A stretch of 64,000 nucleotides of DNA from NCBI RefSeq assembly GCF_030294945.1, contig NZ_AP018448.1:10698501-10762500 (forward strand), in the 5' to 3' direction. The position numbers and the translations under genes are program-made. Every line of letters begins with the position of its first letter. Position 1 is the stretch's first letter. This stretch comes from Streptomyces graminofaciens. GTDB taxonomy: Bacteria; Actinomycetota; Actinomycetes; Streptomycetales; Streptomycetaceae. The notes under the pieces are model-generated. The model was given only the letters and a program-made list of their open reading frames with translations, was not told the origin of the DNA and ran no database searches. Of the stretch, positions 37,792 through 46,989 are shown one piece after another.

Positions 37792-39882
37792 ATGGCTGAT
37801 CGGGGAACGAGCGGGTCGGCGAGCCCGGACGACTGGCCCGCCCATCCGGACCCGATTCTGGCGCTCAACCTGATGGGCAGCTTCGACTGGGATCTCGACA
37901 CCGGCCACTTCCATATGGACGCCAGGGCATACGAGGTCTTCGACATCCGCCCGGAGGAGTACGACGGCAACCCCGAATCCCTCTCGCGGAGTGTCCCTCC
38001 GATGGAGGGGCGAAGGCTCGACACCATCGTCGCCCAGGCGATGAAGGACGGCAGCGAGAACTACGGCGCCTACTTCCGCATCCGCACCCGCGAGGGCACC
38101 TTGCGCTGGACCCACACCCAGGGCTACATCCGACGCGACGCGACGGGCCGCCCGCGCCGGGTGATCGGCATCGTCCGCGACGCCACGGACGAACTCCGGG
38201 AGGCCCGCGCCCGCACCGAACAGGCCGCCCGCGACGAGGCCAGCCGCCGGCAGAGCAACGTCGTCCAGATCACCACGGCCGCCCTCGCCCACGCCCGCAC
38301 CGTCCAGGACGTCATCGACGTCCTGGAGGACACCCACGGTGTCACCCACCTGGGTGCGGCCAGCCTCGTCATGGGCCTGGTGGAGGCGGGCCGGATCCGT
38401 ATGGTCGCCGCCGGGCCGGAGGACAGCTATGTGCCCGGCACCCGGGTCACCCGCCTCGACACCAAGTACCCGATGAACGAGGTCGTACGGACCCTGGTAC
38501 CGCACTTCATAGAGTCACCGGAGGAGTTCGCCGAGTCGTACCCGCTGCTCTGGCCACACATCACCGACCTCAAGATCACCTCGGCCGCCTATCTGCCGCT
38601 GATCGTTCAGGCCAGGCCCATCGGCGCGATGGGCCTGCTCTACAACGACCGCCGGGGCTTCACCGCGGAAGACCGGAACGTCATTCTCGCGCTCGGCAGC
38701 AGCATCGCCCAGAGCCTGCAGAGAGCGATGTTCTACGAGGAGGAGAAGGACCTTGCCGAAGGGCTCCAGCAGGCCATGCTGCCCCGGTCCATCCCCAGCG
38801 TCCCCGGCGCCGACATCGCCGTCCGCTACCGCGCCGCCTCCATCGGAGGCTCCCTCGGCCGGGACATCGGCGGCGACTGGTACGACCTCATCCCACTGCC
38901 CGGCGGCCGGGTCGGCGCGGTCATCGGCGACGTCCAGGGCCACGACACACACGCGGCGGCCGTCATGGGCCAGCTCCGCATCGTCCTCAAGGCCTACGCC
39001 TCGGAGGGGCACACCCCGTCCACCGTGATGGCCCGGGCCTCCGTCTTCCTCCACGAACTCGACACCGACCGCTTCGCGACCTGCCTGTACGCCGAGGCCG
39101 ACCTGTCCACCGGAGTGGTCCAGGTGGTCCGGGCCGGCCATATCGACCCGCTGATCCGTGAGACCGACGGTGACTGCCGCCGGGTCACCGTGGAGGGGGG
39201 GCTGCCGCTCGGGCTGTCCGCCGAGTTCGGCAGCCTGGAGTACCCCGTCAGCACGGTCGAGCTGGACCCCGGCCAGACGCTGCTGCTGTGCACCGACGGG
39301 CTCATCGAAGAGCCCGGCGCCGACCTCGACGACGGGATGCGGACCCTGAAGGAACTGATCAGCGCAGGGCCGGAGGACGTGGACGACCTCGCCGACCGGC
39401 TGATCGACGTGGCCGAGGAACGGGGCGGCGACGACGACGTGGCACTGCTTCTGCTGCGCCGCCGCAGTCCCAGCGCAGAGCAGCCCGGGGGCCGGCTCCA
39501 GCAGCATGTGGCGCTCGGTGACCCGGAGGCGCTCACCGAGGCTCGCCACATGATCCGGGCGGCGGTGCGGGCGTGGGGCGGTAATCGTCGTGCCGACGAG
39601 ATCGAACTGGTCGCCGATGAGCTGATCACCAATGCGCTGATGCACACCGAAGGGTCCGCGATCGTCACGATGCGGGTGCTGACCGGGCCCGATCGGCGGC
39701 TGCGGGTGGAGGTGGAGGACTCGTCCAGCGCGTTGCCGCGGCGGCGGGAGGCGGGGGAGTCCGGGGTCTCGGGGCGGGGGTTGTTGCTGGTGGATCGGCT
39801 TGCCGATGTGTGGGGGGTGGAGGCACGGGGTGGGGGGAAGTGCGTGTGGTGCGAGTTTAATGTCCCCGGTCACGCGACGTAG
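37792..39882 (+). CDS. PAS-GAF-SpoIIE phosphatase with C-terminal HATPase domain
   Basis: This 696-residue cytoplasmic signalling protein contains a PAS domain (about 20-115; LNLMGSFDWDLDTGHFHM), a GAF domain (about 145-310; RPIGAMGLLYNDRRGFTAED), a PP2C-type SpoIIE/RsbU phosphatase domain (about 325-555; LQQAMLPRSIP, GGDWYDLIPLPGGRVGAVIG, LCTDGLIEEPG) and an anti-sigma-like HATPase_c domain (about 575-690; ELVADELITNALMHT, RGLLLVDRLADVWG). Such proteins combine kinase and phosphatase activities on anti-anti-sigma factors in Streptomyces. The metal-binding Asp residues and ATP-box Asn are present. It is monocistronic; the partner is not in the window. Confidence 0.95.
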   Translation: MADRGTSGSASPDDWPAHPDPILALNLMGSFDWDLDTGHFHMDARAYEVFDIRPEEYDGNPESLSRSVPPMEGRRLDTIVAQAMKDGSENYGAYFRIRTREGTLRWTHTQGYIRRDATGRPRRVIGIVRDATDELREARARTEQAARDEASRRQSNVVQITTAALAHARTVQDVIDVLEDTHGVTHLGAASLVMGLVEAGRIRMVAAGPEDSYVPGTRVTRLDTKYPMNEVVRTLVPHFIESPEEFAESYPLLWPHITDLKITSAAYLPLIVQARPIGAMGLLYNDRRGFTAEDRNVILALGSSIAQSLQRAMFYEEEKDLAEGLQQAMLPRSIPSVPGADIAVRYRAASIGGSLGRDIGGDWYDLIPLPGGRVGAVIGDVQGHDTHAAAVMGQLRIVLKAYASEGHTPSTVMARASVFLHELDTDRFATCLYAEADLSTGVVQVVRAGHIDPLIRETDGDCRRVTVEGGLPLGLSAEFGSLEYPVSTVELDPGQTLLLCTDGLIEEPGADLDDGMRTLKELISAGPEDVDDLADRLIDVAEERGGDDDVALLLLRRRSPSAEQPGGRLQQHVALGDPEALTEARHMIRAAVRAWGGNRRADEIELVADELITNALMHTEGSAIVTMRVLTGPDRRLRVEVEDSSSALPRRREAGESGVSGRGLLLVDRLADVWGVEARGGGKCVWCEFNVPGHAT

Positions 39883-39958
39883 GAGGGTCTCTCCCTCGCC
39901 GTCCCTTCGACCCGGTCGCAGCCGTGTCACCTCCCGCGCCCCGTGGCACCCTGGACCC

Positions 39959-40828
39959 ATGCCGGAACTACCGGAGGTCGAGGCACTGCGTGATTTCCTC
40001 GGCGAGCATCTCGTCGGGCACGAGATCGTGCGTGTCCTCCCCGTGGCGATCAGCGTGCTGAAGACGTACGACCCGCCGATCGGCGCCTTCGAGGGGCGAG
40101 AGGTCACAGCCGTGCACCGGCACGGAAAGTTCTTGGACATCGAGGCCGGCGGCGACGGCCCGCTCCACTTCGTCACCCACCTCGCCCGTGCCGGATGGCT
40201 CCACTGGCGGGACCACCTTCCCGACGGCCCGCCCAAGCCGGGCAAGGGCCCCCTCGCCCTACGCGTCGCCCTGGAGACCGGCGAGGGCTTCGACCTCACC
40301 GAGGCGGGCACCCAGAAACGGCTCGCGGTGTACGTCGTACGGGATCCGCAGGAGGTACCGGGAGTCGCCCGGCTGGGGCCCGACCCCCTCGCCGCCGACT
40401 TCGACGAGACCCGTTTCGCCGAGCTGCTCTCCGGCGAGCGACGACAGCTCAAGGGCGCCCTGCGCGACCAGGGCCTGATCGCCGGCGTCGGCAACGCCTA
40501 CAGCGACGAGATCCTGCACGCCGCGAGGATGTCGCCGTTCAAGCTGGCGTCCTCGCTGACGCCGGACGAGACCCGGCAGCTGTACGCGGCGCTGCGCGCC
40601 ACGCTCACCGAAGCCGTGGAGAGGTCCCGGGGGCTCGCGGCCGGGCGGCTCAAGGCGGAGAAGAAGAGCGGGCTGCGGGTCCACGGCCGTACCGGCGACC
40701 ACTGCCCGGTGTGTGGCGACACCATCCGCGAGGTGTCCTTCAGCGACTCCTCGCTGCAGTACTGCCCGACCTGTCAGACCGGTGGCAAGCCGCTCGCGGA
40801 CCGACGCCTGTCACGGTTGCTCAAGTAG
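39959..40828 (+). CDS. Fpg/Nei-family DNA glycosylase/AP lyase
   Basis: This 289-residue base-excision repair enzyme starts PELPEVEALR after the initiator Met, giving the catalytic Pro and Glu of the family. It also has HRHGKFLDI with the conserved Lys57, the helix-two-turn-helix QGLIAGVGNAYSDEILHAAR, and a C-terminal zinc finger CPVCG...YCPTCQ. It removes oxidised bases such as 8-oxoguanine or oxidised pyrimidines; the sequence alone does not separate Fpg from Nei specificity. ATG 39959 gives the required N-terminal Pro. It stands alone between a phosphatase gene and an anti-sigma gene. Confidence 0.95.
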   Translation: MPELPEVEALRDFLGEHLVGHEIVRVLPVAISVLKTYDPPIGAFEGREVTAVHRHGKFLDIEAGGDGPLHFVTHLARAGWLHWRDHLPDGPPKPGKGPLALRVALETGEGFDLTEAGTQKRLAVYVVRDPQEVPGVARLGPDPLAADFDETRFAELLSGERRQLKGALRDQGLIAGVGNAYSDEILHAARMSPFKLASSLTPDETRQLYAALRATLTEAVERSRGLAAGRLKAEKKSGLRVHGRTGDHCPVCGDTIREVSFSDSSLQYCPTCQTGGKPLADRRLSRLLK

Positions 40829-40917
40829 TCCGAACCATCGTGTGAACCAATTCGCAACCATTGAAGGTACGGACCAATCCGGGGCCGAAAGGGCCGGGTG
40901 ATCACGCGTCCACGGCC

Positions 40918-41574
40918 TCACTTCCAGGGCGATGACAACCGCACCAGAAGCTGACCCTCCTGGCTGCGGACCTCGAAGTGGCTGATCTCGTTGCGCTGCA
41001 TCGCCGTGCCGCCCAGCATGGTGGAGGCGTCCTCGGCGTCCTCGGGCGTCTTCCAGTTGGCGACGGTCTCCTCGGAGCCGTCCTTGCCGATGGCGACCAG
41101 CCGACAGGCGTGCGCGCCCTCGGCCTCCTTGATCTTCAGCTCGATGTCGCTGCCCCAGACCCGCTCCTCGGCCTTGACCTCGGCCCAGACGTGCGTCGTC
41201 GGGTCCGTGGCGGCGACCGTCTTCGGCGGCTCGCCCGGACCTGCGAGAACGGCGATCGCGGGGCCGCCCGCCGCGATGACCACAGAGGCGGCGACCGCGA
41301 ACAGCCAGCGCCTGCGCTTGGCCCGGTGCCGGGCGGACACCTCGTCGAGGAGTCGGCCGAGCAACCGGGGGCCGGGCGCGGCGAAGGGATGAACGGCACG
41401 CGGAGTCGCGTTCCGGTACAACATCAACTGCCGCGCGGCCGGACGGAACTCGGTGACCTGCACTGCGCACTGCGGGCAGTCGCGGAGATGGTCCTCGAAG
41501 TGGAACGACTCCACCTCGTCCAGCACGCCCAACGCGTACGCGCCGACGTCGTGATGACGATCCTGGGACCACAT
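40918..41574 (-). CDS. Anti-sigma factor with N-terminal zinc-binding domain
   Basis: This 218-residue anti-sigma factor has an N-terminal ZAS domain (HHDVGAYALGVLDEVESFHF, then FEDHLRDCPQC, the HxxxCxxC zinc motif), one transmembrane helix (about 90-112; WLFAVAASVVIAAGGPAIAV) and an extracytoplasmic RskA-like domain. It should hold the ECF sigma factor encoded at 42418-42963. ATG 41574 is the sensible start; upstream in-frame codons lie in non-coding sequence. An unrelated 171-residue gene separates the pair. Confidence 0.92.
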   Translation of the reverse strand: MWSQDRHHDVGAYALGVLDEVESFHFEDHLRDCPQCAVQVTEFRPAARQLMLYRNATPRAVHPFAAPGPRLLGRLLDEVSARHRAKRRRWLFAVAASVVIAAGGPAIAVLAGPGEPPKTVAATDPTTHVWAEVKAEERVWGSDIELKIKEAEGAHACRLVAIGKDGSEETVANWKTPEDAEDASTMLGGTAMQRNEISHFEVRSQEGQLLVRLSSPWK

Positions 41575-41720
41575 GGCAATTCCTCGGGCCGGTGTGCGGT
41601 GGGGGTTGCTTCCTGCCCCCACCGGTACGGACCAGACCGTCGAATCACTCAAGCCCCACGGGATTGCAACCAAAAGATTCGGAGCCGGTGGCCCCGCGGA
41701 TTGGTCGCGACTCGGAAGAT

Positions 41721-42236
41721 CTAAAAAAGATGGATCGCCAGATGCCCGAGGGGCAGCCCGAGCTGCCAGGCGGGTGTCCAGACCTTCGGCCCGTCGTCCT
41801 CACCGAAGACCGCGCCGCCGCCCGGCACCGCGTCCAGATCCGGCGCGAGCAGCTCCGTCTCCTCCAGCCAGCGCCAGGCCGCCGCCGCCAGCTCCAGGTC
41901 CGGAGCCGGGCCGCCCGCCTCCAGCGCCTCGGCGGTCAGGCCGGCCATCCGCTCGCACACCCAGTCCTGCCACGGCTGGTCGTACGCCGTCAGCGACAGC
42001 CACGTCTCCAGCTGCGAGACGACGCGGATGCCGGACAGCTCACCACCGGTGTCGGACAGGAAGATGGTCAGCGCCAGGGCATCCCGCCCCGCACGGAACT
42101 CGAAGGACGTCGGGGGCATCAGATCACCGGTGCGCAGCAGCTCCTCGGCGATGTACTCGGCGTAGAACCACGCCATGGGGACGGCCAGTTGACCGCCACC
42201 GGCGCCGTCCGTGCTCTCTTGACCTCTGTGCAGCAT
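41721..42236 (-). CDS. Conserved hypothetical protein between ECF sigma and anti-sigma genes
   Basis: This 171-residue acidic soluble protein (AWFYAEYIAEELLRTGDLMP, DALALTIFLSDTGGELSGIR, DQPWQDWVCERMAGLTAEAL) has no signal or membrane segment. I know it only as an actinobacterial conserved hypothetical. It lies between the sigma gene (181-base gap) and the anti-sigma gene (146-base gap) on the same strand, so it may belong to the same circuit, although the gaps allow separate promoters. Confidence 0.85.
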   Translation of the reverse strand: MLHRGQESTDGAGGGQLAVPMAWFYAEYIAEELLRTGDLMPPTSFEFRAGRDALALTIFLSDTGGELSGIRVVSQLETWLSLTAYDQPWQDWVCERMAGLTAEALEAGGPAPDLELAAAAWRWLEETELLAPDLDAVPGGGAVFGEDDGPKVWTPAWQLGLPLGHLAIHLF

Positions 42237-42417
42237 CCCTTCCTGCCTTCCTCCGGTACGTGCACGTCGCCCGACCCCGGGACATGGGGGCCCTACGCCG
42301 GATTCCCGCCTGCCCGGCGGCGCCGGGCCCCCATCCGGAACACGGCTGAAGACAGACGATTACTCAATCGTGGTCCTCGGCAAGGCGCTTTACGGAGGTT
42401 TGACTCGACCATTGGTT

Positions 42418-42963
42418 TCAGCGCAGGTCGGCCGCGTATCCCGGTAGCACCCGGCGCAGGGCGCGCAGCGCGTAGTAAGCGCGGGACTTCACGGTACCGG
42501 GCGGGATGCCGAGGGCTTCGGCGGCTTCCGCCACACTCGCCCCCTGGAAGTACACCTGCACCAGGACTTCACGGTGCTCGGGAGTGAGTGTCTTCACAGC
42601 CTCGCGTACGTCGAGGGCCGCCGCGGACCGTTCGGCGTGATCGGCTATCACGCGGGCGTTCTCCAGCACCGCGTCCCCGACCTCGGCGGGCCGCGCCTGC
42701 CGGGCCCGCCGCGCGTCGATGGCGAGCCGCCGCCCGACGGTGAGCAGCCAGGGCCGCACGGAGTCGAAGTCGTCCGCGCGCAGCGCCTCGGGATGCTGCC
42801 AGGCGCGTACGAAGGTCTCCTGGACCAGGTCCTCGGCGCGATGCCGGTCCCCGTCGGAGAGCCGTAGGAGGAGGGCGAAGAGGGGGCGGCCGTGTTCGCG
42901 CTGGAGCTCGGCCAGCTCGTGTTCGGCGGTCGTCCCGTCGGTGATCGTGGTTCCGGCCGTCAT
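42418..42963 (-). CDS. ECF-type RNA polymerase sigma factor
   Basis: This 181-residue sigma-70 family member has region 2 (LFALLLRLSDGDRHRAEDLV, QETFVRAWQHP, SVRPWLLTVGRRLAIDARRA) and region 4 (VKTLTPEHREVLVQVYFQGA, VAEAAEALGIPPGTVKSRAY). It recruits RNA polymerase to a stress regulon and is presumably held by the zinc-type anti-sigma two genes downstream. ATG 42963 is followed by a short Thr-rich leader. Its own promoter probably lies in the 270-base gap to the divergent CapA gene. Confidence 0.95.
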   Translation of the reverse strand: MTAGTTITDGTTAEHELAELQREHGRPLFALLLRLSDGDRHRAEDLVQETFVRAWQHPEALRADDFDSVRPWLLTVGRRLAIDARRARQARPAEVGDAVLENARVIADHAERSAAALDVREAVKTLTPEHREVLVQVYFQGASVAEAAEALGIPPGTVKSRAYYALRALRRVLPGYAADLR

Positions 42964-43204
42964 GGCCGTATGGGAACGCGGGGCGCTCCGTGTGCACAGA
43001 GGGCGGTCACGGGTGTGCGGCGGGCGGTCGAACCTGTCGACGAACGGTGCGACGAACGGTCTACCGGGTGCGGGGGCTCCGCCTCCGGATCCCCGATCGG
43101 CCCGGGTTGCCTCGCCCTCGCACGCCGGACGGGCTAATCGTGCCCCGGTGCGCCGGTATGCCTACTTGACTCGTGTGTGCCGCTGTATGTGGATTCGTAC
43201 CGAC

Positions 43205-43220
43205 TCGTAATTAAATACGA
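43205..43220. promoter_or_regulatory. AT-rich inverted repeat before the CapA-like gene
   Basis: TCGTA-ATTAAA-TACGA lies 18 bases before the TTG start of the CapA-like gene, in an unusually AT-rich patch. It may be an operator or the promoter -10 region. Confidence 0.4.
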
Positions 43221-43237
43221 CCGCTACGGGGTGTCCA

Positions 43238-44422
43238 TTGACCACCGCACGACGGCGACCCACGACCCTGGCCCTCGCGGCCCTCCTCCTCGCGACCGCG
43301 GCCGCCTGCCAGGTCGCGGCCCCACCCGACCGGCCCGCCCGCACGAACGCCCCCACCCCCGCCACCTCCAGCCCCCGCGGATTCACGCTCGTCGCCTCCG
43401 GCGACGTCCTCCCGCACATGTCGATCATCGAGAAGGCCTATGTGGACGCGGGCGGCGAGGGCTACGACTTCAAGCCCATGCTCGCCGGGGTGAAGCCCGT
43501 GGTGTCCGGCGCCGACCTGGCGATCTGCCACATGGAGACCGTGTACGGCGCGGACGGGAACTACACCGGCTACCCCAGCTTCAAGTCCCCGCCCCAGGTG
43601 GCCGAGGCCCTCGCCGCCACCGGCTACGACGCCTGTTCCACCGCCTCCAACCACACCCTGGACGACGGCGCGGCCGGTATCCACCGCACCCTCGACGCCC
43701 TCGACCGCGCCGGCGTACGGCACGCGGGCTCGGCGCGCACGGCGCTCGAGGAGAGCAGCCCCACACTCCTGCGCGCCGGTACGGCCCAGGTCGCCCACCT
43801 CGCGTACACCTACGGCACGAACGGCATCCCGCTGCCCGCGGACCGCCCCTGGGCCGTCGACCTCATCGACCGCGACCGGATCCTCGCCGACGCCCGAGCC
43901 GCCCGGCAGGCGGGCGCCGACGTCGTGGTCGTCTCCCTGCACTGGGGCAGCGAATGGCAGGACGAGCCCGACGCCCAGCAGCTGCGCCTGGGGGAGGAGC
44001 TGACCGCGGCCGGCGCTGCCGGACGGCCCGACATCGACCTGATCCTCGGCACCCACGCACACGTCCCGCAGGCGTACGAGAAGGTCAACGGCACCTGGGT
44101 CGTCTACGGCATGGGCGATCAGATCGCAGGGACCATGTTCAACCACTCCGGTGCCGAGGACCCGCGCGGCAACCAGGGCACCCTGGCCCGCTTCACCTTC
44201 GCCCCGCCCGTCCACGAGGGCGCCCGCTGGGAGGTGACCGAGGCCGAGTTCGTCCCGCAGTGGTTCGACATCGGCGCCGGGCGGGTCGTCAACCTCAACT
44301 CCGCTATCGCCTCCGGGTCAGGGTCCGCATCCGGGGAGGAGGTCACCCGCGTCCGCGACCGCATCCGGGACGTCGTGCTCAGCCGGGGCGCGGCCCAGGA
44401 CGGGCTGGTCATGGGGAAGTAG
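43238..44422 (+). CDS. CapA-family lipoprotein (predicted metallophosphatase)
   Basis: This 394-residue protein has a lipoprotein signal (LALAALLLATAAAC, lipobox ending at Cys24 or near it) and the CapA/PgsA metallophosphoesterase fold: LVASGDVLPH, CHMETVYG, ASNHTLDDG, VVVSLHWGSEWQ and GTHAHVPQAYE supply the metal ligands. CapA helps poly-gamma-glutamate export in Bacillus, but actinobacterial homologues stand alone and the substrate is unknown. Translation starts at TTG 43238; no ATG or GTG in frame precedes the signal sequence. Confidence 0.9.
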   Translation: MTTARRRPTTLALAALLLATAAACQVAAPPDRPARTNAPTPATSSPRGFTLVASGDVLPHMSIIEKAYVDAGGEGYDFKPMLAGVKPVVSGADLAICHMETVYGADGNYTGYPSFKSPPQVAEALAATGYDACSTASNHTLDDGAAGIHRTLDALDRAGVRHAGSARTALEESSPTLLRAGTAQVAHLAYTYGTNGIPLPADRPWAVDLIDRDRILADARAARQAGADVVVVSLHWGSEWQDEPDAQQLRLGEELTAAGAAGRPDIDLILGTHAHVPQAYEKVNGTWVVYGMGDQIAGTMFNHSGAEDPRGNQGTLARFTFAPPVHEGARWEVTEAEFVPQWFDIGAGRVVNLNSAIASGSGSASGEEVTRVRDRIRDVVLSRGAAQDGLVMGK

Positions 44423-44455
44423 CAGCCCCCGCGCGGCTCCCCCCGCCGACCGGGC

Positions 44456-44938
44456 TCAGGGCACCACCGTGACCGGCCAGCGGCCCGCCTTCACCAGGCG
44501 TACCGCCACCGAGCCGACGATCCGGTGCCCCGCCTGCTCGGAGGCGCCGACCACCACCGCGTCCGCCTTCAGTTCGTCCGCAGCCGCCACCAGCCCGTTG
44601 TACGGGTCCCCGCGGAACGTGTGGAACTCCCAGCGCACGTCGAAGGTGTCCTTGGACTGCTCCATGGCCTGCCGGATCTGCGCGACGAGGTCCTCGGCGA
44701 TCGCGTCGGTCGTCTCCGCGACCGGCACCCCGAGCGCCGCGCCCGCCGCCAGCACCGGCTGCACGTACACGATGGCGAGCAGCGCGCGCTGGCGCCGGGC
44801 GAGGCCGGCCGCGTAGGCGCCGGCGCGCAGTGAGGAGTCGGATCCGTCCACCCCGACGAGGATCACCCTGGGCCCGTCCGTGCCCCGTTCGAACCGGTGA
44901 GTCTGCTGATCGGTCACGGTGGCGAGGCTATCGGACAT
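44456..44938 (-). CDS. Universal stress protein (UspA family)
   Basis: This 160-residue cytoplasmic protein has the Usp fold: VILVGVDGSDSSLRAGAYAA at the start, and a degenerate C-terminal nucleotide loop (VVGASEQAGHRIVGSVAVRL, VKAGRWPVTVVP). The G-x2-G-x9-G(S/T) ATP motif reads GASEQAGHRIVGSVA and is partly kept. ATG 44938 is preferred over an upstream in-frame GTG. It diverges from the polysaccharide deacetylase gene. Confidence 0.92.
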   Translation of the reverse strand: MSDSLATVTDQQTHRFERGTDGPRVILVGVDGSDSSLRAGAYAAGLARRQRALLAIVYVQPVLAAGAALGVPVAETTDAIAEDLVAQIRQAMEQSKDTFDVRWEFHTFRGDPYNGLVAAADELKADAVVVGASEQAGHRIVGSVAVRLVKAGRWPVTVVP

Positions 44939-45053
44939 CCCAGGTCGCCGAACGATCAGCGGAGCGCACGTAACTGCTTCGATCGTGTGGTTTCGTGCCC
45001 CCATCCCGGTGTCATCGTGGTGAGTCGTCCTCTGCTTGGTCGACTCATGAGTC

Positions 45054-45932
45054 ATGACGAAGGATCAGATGTTCACGCGGCGCCGCCTGCTCATCGGCGG
45101 CGCGGCCCTGCTGGGGACGGCCGGTACGGCGGGCGTCTGGCTCACCGGCGAGGAGGCCTCCGCCCCGGCGGCCACCGACTCCGCCCCGGCGGCCACCGGC
45201 TCCGCCGCGTCGGCCGCCGACTCCGCCGCCGGACCACAGGCCCAGCGGGCGCTCAAGCCCTCGGCGTACCGCCTTCAGCCCATCGCCGGATACGGCCCCG
45301 CCCGGCGCACCCTCGCCAAGCCCGCCGTCCGGCGCAAACCGCTCCGCCGCGTGGACGGACGCGGCCGGACCATGGTGCTGACCTTCGACGACGGCCCCGA
45401 TCCGCGCTATACACCCGACATCCTGAGCATCCTGCGCCGCTACGACGTCCGCGCGATGTTCTTCGTGTGCGGCGAGATGGCCGTCGCCGGCAAGGATCTG
45501 CTGCGACAGATGGCCGACGACGGGCATGTGGTCGGCAACCACACATGGTCCCATCCGCTGCTCACCCGGCTCTCGCGGTCCGCGATCCGCTCCGAGATGG
45601 AACGCACCTGCGAGGTCATCGAGGAGGCGTACGGCGAGCCGCCCCAGTGGTTCCGCGCGCCCTACGGGGCCTGGAACCGGGCGACGTTCAAGCTCGGCGC
45701 CGAACTCGGCATGGAGCCGCTGGCCTGGACCTTGGACACGCTCGACTGGCGGGGCACGGCGGCGCGCACCATCGCCGACCGCGTGGAGCACGGCGCGGCC
45801 CCCGGTGTCGTCGTTCTCTCCCACGACGCCGGCGGCAACCGTTCGCAGAGCGTCAAGGCCCTGCGCGAATATCTGCCGGACCTGCTGGATGCGGGCTATC
45901 ACGTGACCGTGCCCCGACGGAAATACGCCTAG
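45054..45932 (+). CDS. Tat-exported polysaccharide deacetylase (NodB fold)
   Basis: This 292-residue protein begins with a twin-arginine signal (FTRRRLLIGGAALLG) and an Ala/Ser-rich linker (ATDSAPAATGSAAS, about 38-62). The CE4 catalytic domain (about 105-285) has TFDDGPDPRYTP, the metal motif GNHTWSHP, RAPYGAWN, and the late DTLDW and LSHD blocks. It should remove acetyl groups from cell-wall or extracellular GlcNAc polymers. It is an isolated gene, followed by a small hairpin before the convergent sortase gene. Confidence 0.93.
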   Translation: MTKDQMFTRRRLLIGGAALLGTAGTAGVWLTGEEASAPAATDSAPAATGSAASAADSAAGPQAQRALKPSAYRLQPIAGYGPARRTLAKPAVRRKPLRRVDGRGRTMVLTFDDGPDPRYTPDILSILRRYDVRAMFFVCGEMAVAGKDLLRQMADDGHVVGNHTWSHPLLTRLSRSAIRSEMERTCEVIEEAYGEPPQWFRAPYGAWNRATFKLGAELGMEPLAWTLDTLDWRGTAARTIADRVEHGAAPGVVVLSHDAGGNRSQSVKALREYLPDLLDAGYHVTVPRRKYA

Positions 45933-45983
45933 GACCCGGAGCCTTTTTCCAAACGGGCTTTCGCCCGCCCGGCCGGGGATCGC

Positions 45984-46658
45984 TCAGCGAACCTCGACCA
46001 GGCGGGCGAACACGACGACATTCCCGTCGTAGCCGCTCTGCTTGGAGAAACCGCCCCCGCAGGTGATGACCCGCAACTCGGGGACTCCGTTGTCGCCGTA
46101 GACGCGGTCGCCGGGGAAGTTGTTCTTCTCGAAGACCTCGATGCCGTAGATCTCGAACACCGCGGTCTTTCCGTCACCGCGCTGGATCTCGACCTTGTTG
46201 CCCTTCTTGAGCGCCCCGAGACCGTAGAACACGGCGGGCCCCTGCTGGTTGTCGACATGGCCCACGATCACGGCCGTGCCCTGCTCGCCGGGGGAGACCG
46301 CGCCGGTGAACCAGCCCGCGAGGTTGGGGTCCGCGGCCGGCGGCGCGTCGACCCAGCCCTCGACGTCGAGACCGACGGGCATGGTCGGGGCGTCCACCTG
46401 GATCGAAGGGATCCGCACCCGGTCGACCACGGCGTACGGCAGCGGGTCCGGCGACCTGACGAAGGTGCCGTGCGGGGTGCTGCGGCTGTCGGCCGCCGCC
46501 GCGGACGCGGGCTGTGGCGGGCCCACGTCGAACTCCCCCGAACCGTTCCGGATGAGGGCGAGGCCGGTCAGCAGGACAAGCGCTATCACGCCCCACGGGG
46601 CGCGCTTGCGCCGCCGCTCCTCTTCTTCCTCGACTTCGGCCAGCTCGGACGAAGACAT
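45984..46658 (-). CDS. Class F-type sortase
   Basis: This 224-residue sortase has an N-terminal charged stretch, one membrane helix (about 22-38; WGVIALVLLTGLALI) and a C-terminal sortase barrel with catalytic H134 (IVGHVDN), C200 (LRVITCGGG) and R219. It joins proteins with C-terminal sorting signals to the cell wall; class F members are typical of actinobacteria and their substrates are poorly known. Two secreted proteins with C-terminal hydrophobic anchors lie next to it (46990-47481 and 47603-48121), although neither has LPxTG. Confidence 0.93.
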   Translation of the reverse strand: MSSSELAEVEEEEERRRKRAPWGVIALVLLTGLALIRNGSGEFDVGPPQPASAAAADSRSTPHGTFVRSPDPLPYAVVDRVRIPSIQVDAPTMPVGLDVEGWVDAPPAADPNLAGWFTGAVSPGEQGTAVIVGHVDNQQGPAVFYGLGALKKGNKVEIQRGDGKTAVFEIYGIEVFEKNNFPGDRVYGDNGVPELRVITCGGGFSKQSGYDGNVVVFARLVEVR

Positions 46659-46989
46659 TCGCCATCCCCTCTCGACACGGCCGTCGCCACGTCAGTCGCG
46701 CATACGGAAACGCTAAGGGCGGCGCGCGGCGTCGGCGAAAGGTCAGGTACGAACGGGTGGTGGCGAAGAGGGAGCATGCGCCATCCGAGTTGCCGTGCGC
46801 GGGAAATTTCTGACGGGCCGTGACCTGCGGCGATATCCGATCATCCGGAATTCTTCCGGCGTGTCCTCTCACCAGGACGGACCATTGTCGAAATGCGGGC
46901 CCGCGCAGGGCAACTGAGGGTCTTTCTGGGAGGCGCTTACTCGCCGATCGACCGGGACCGGACCCGGGGCGTCTTCCGCGGAGGATCAC
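46659..46989. other. Divergent promoter region between sortase and secreted protein
   Basis: No gene is seen in these 331 bases. There is a GGAATTCTTCC-centred inverted repeat near 46850 and a strong ribosome-binding site GGAGGATC just before the ATG at 46990. Confidence 0.45.
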
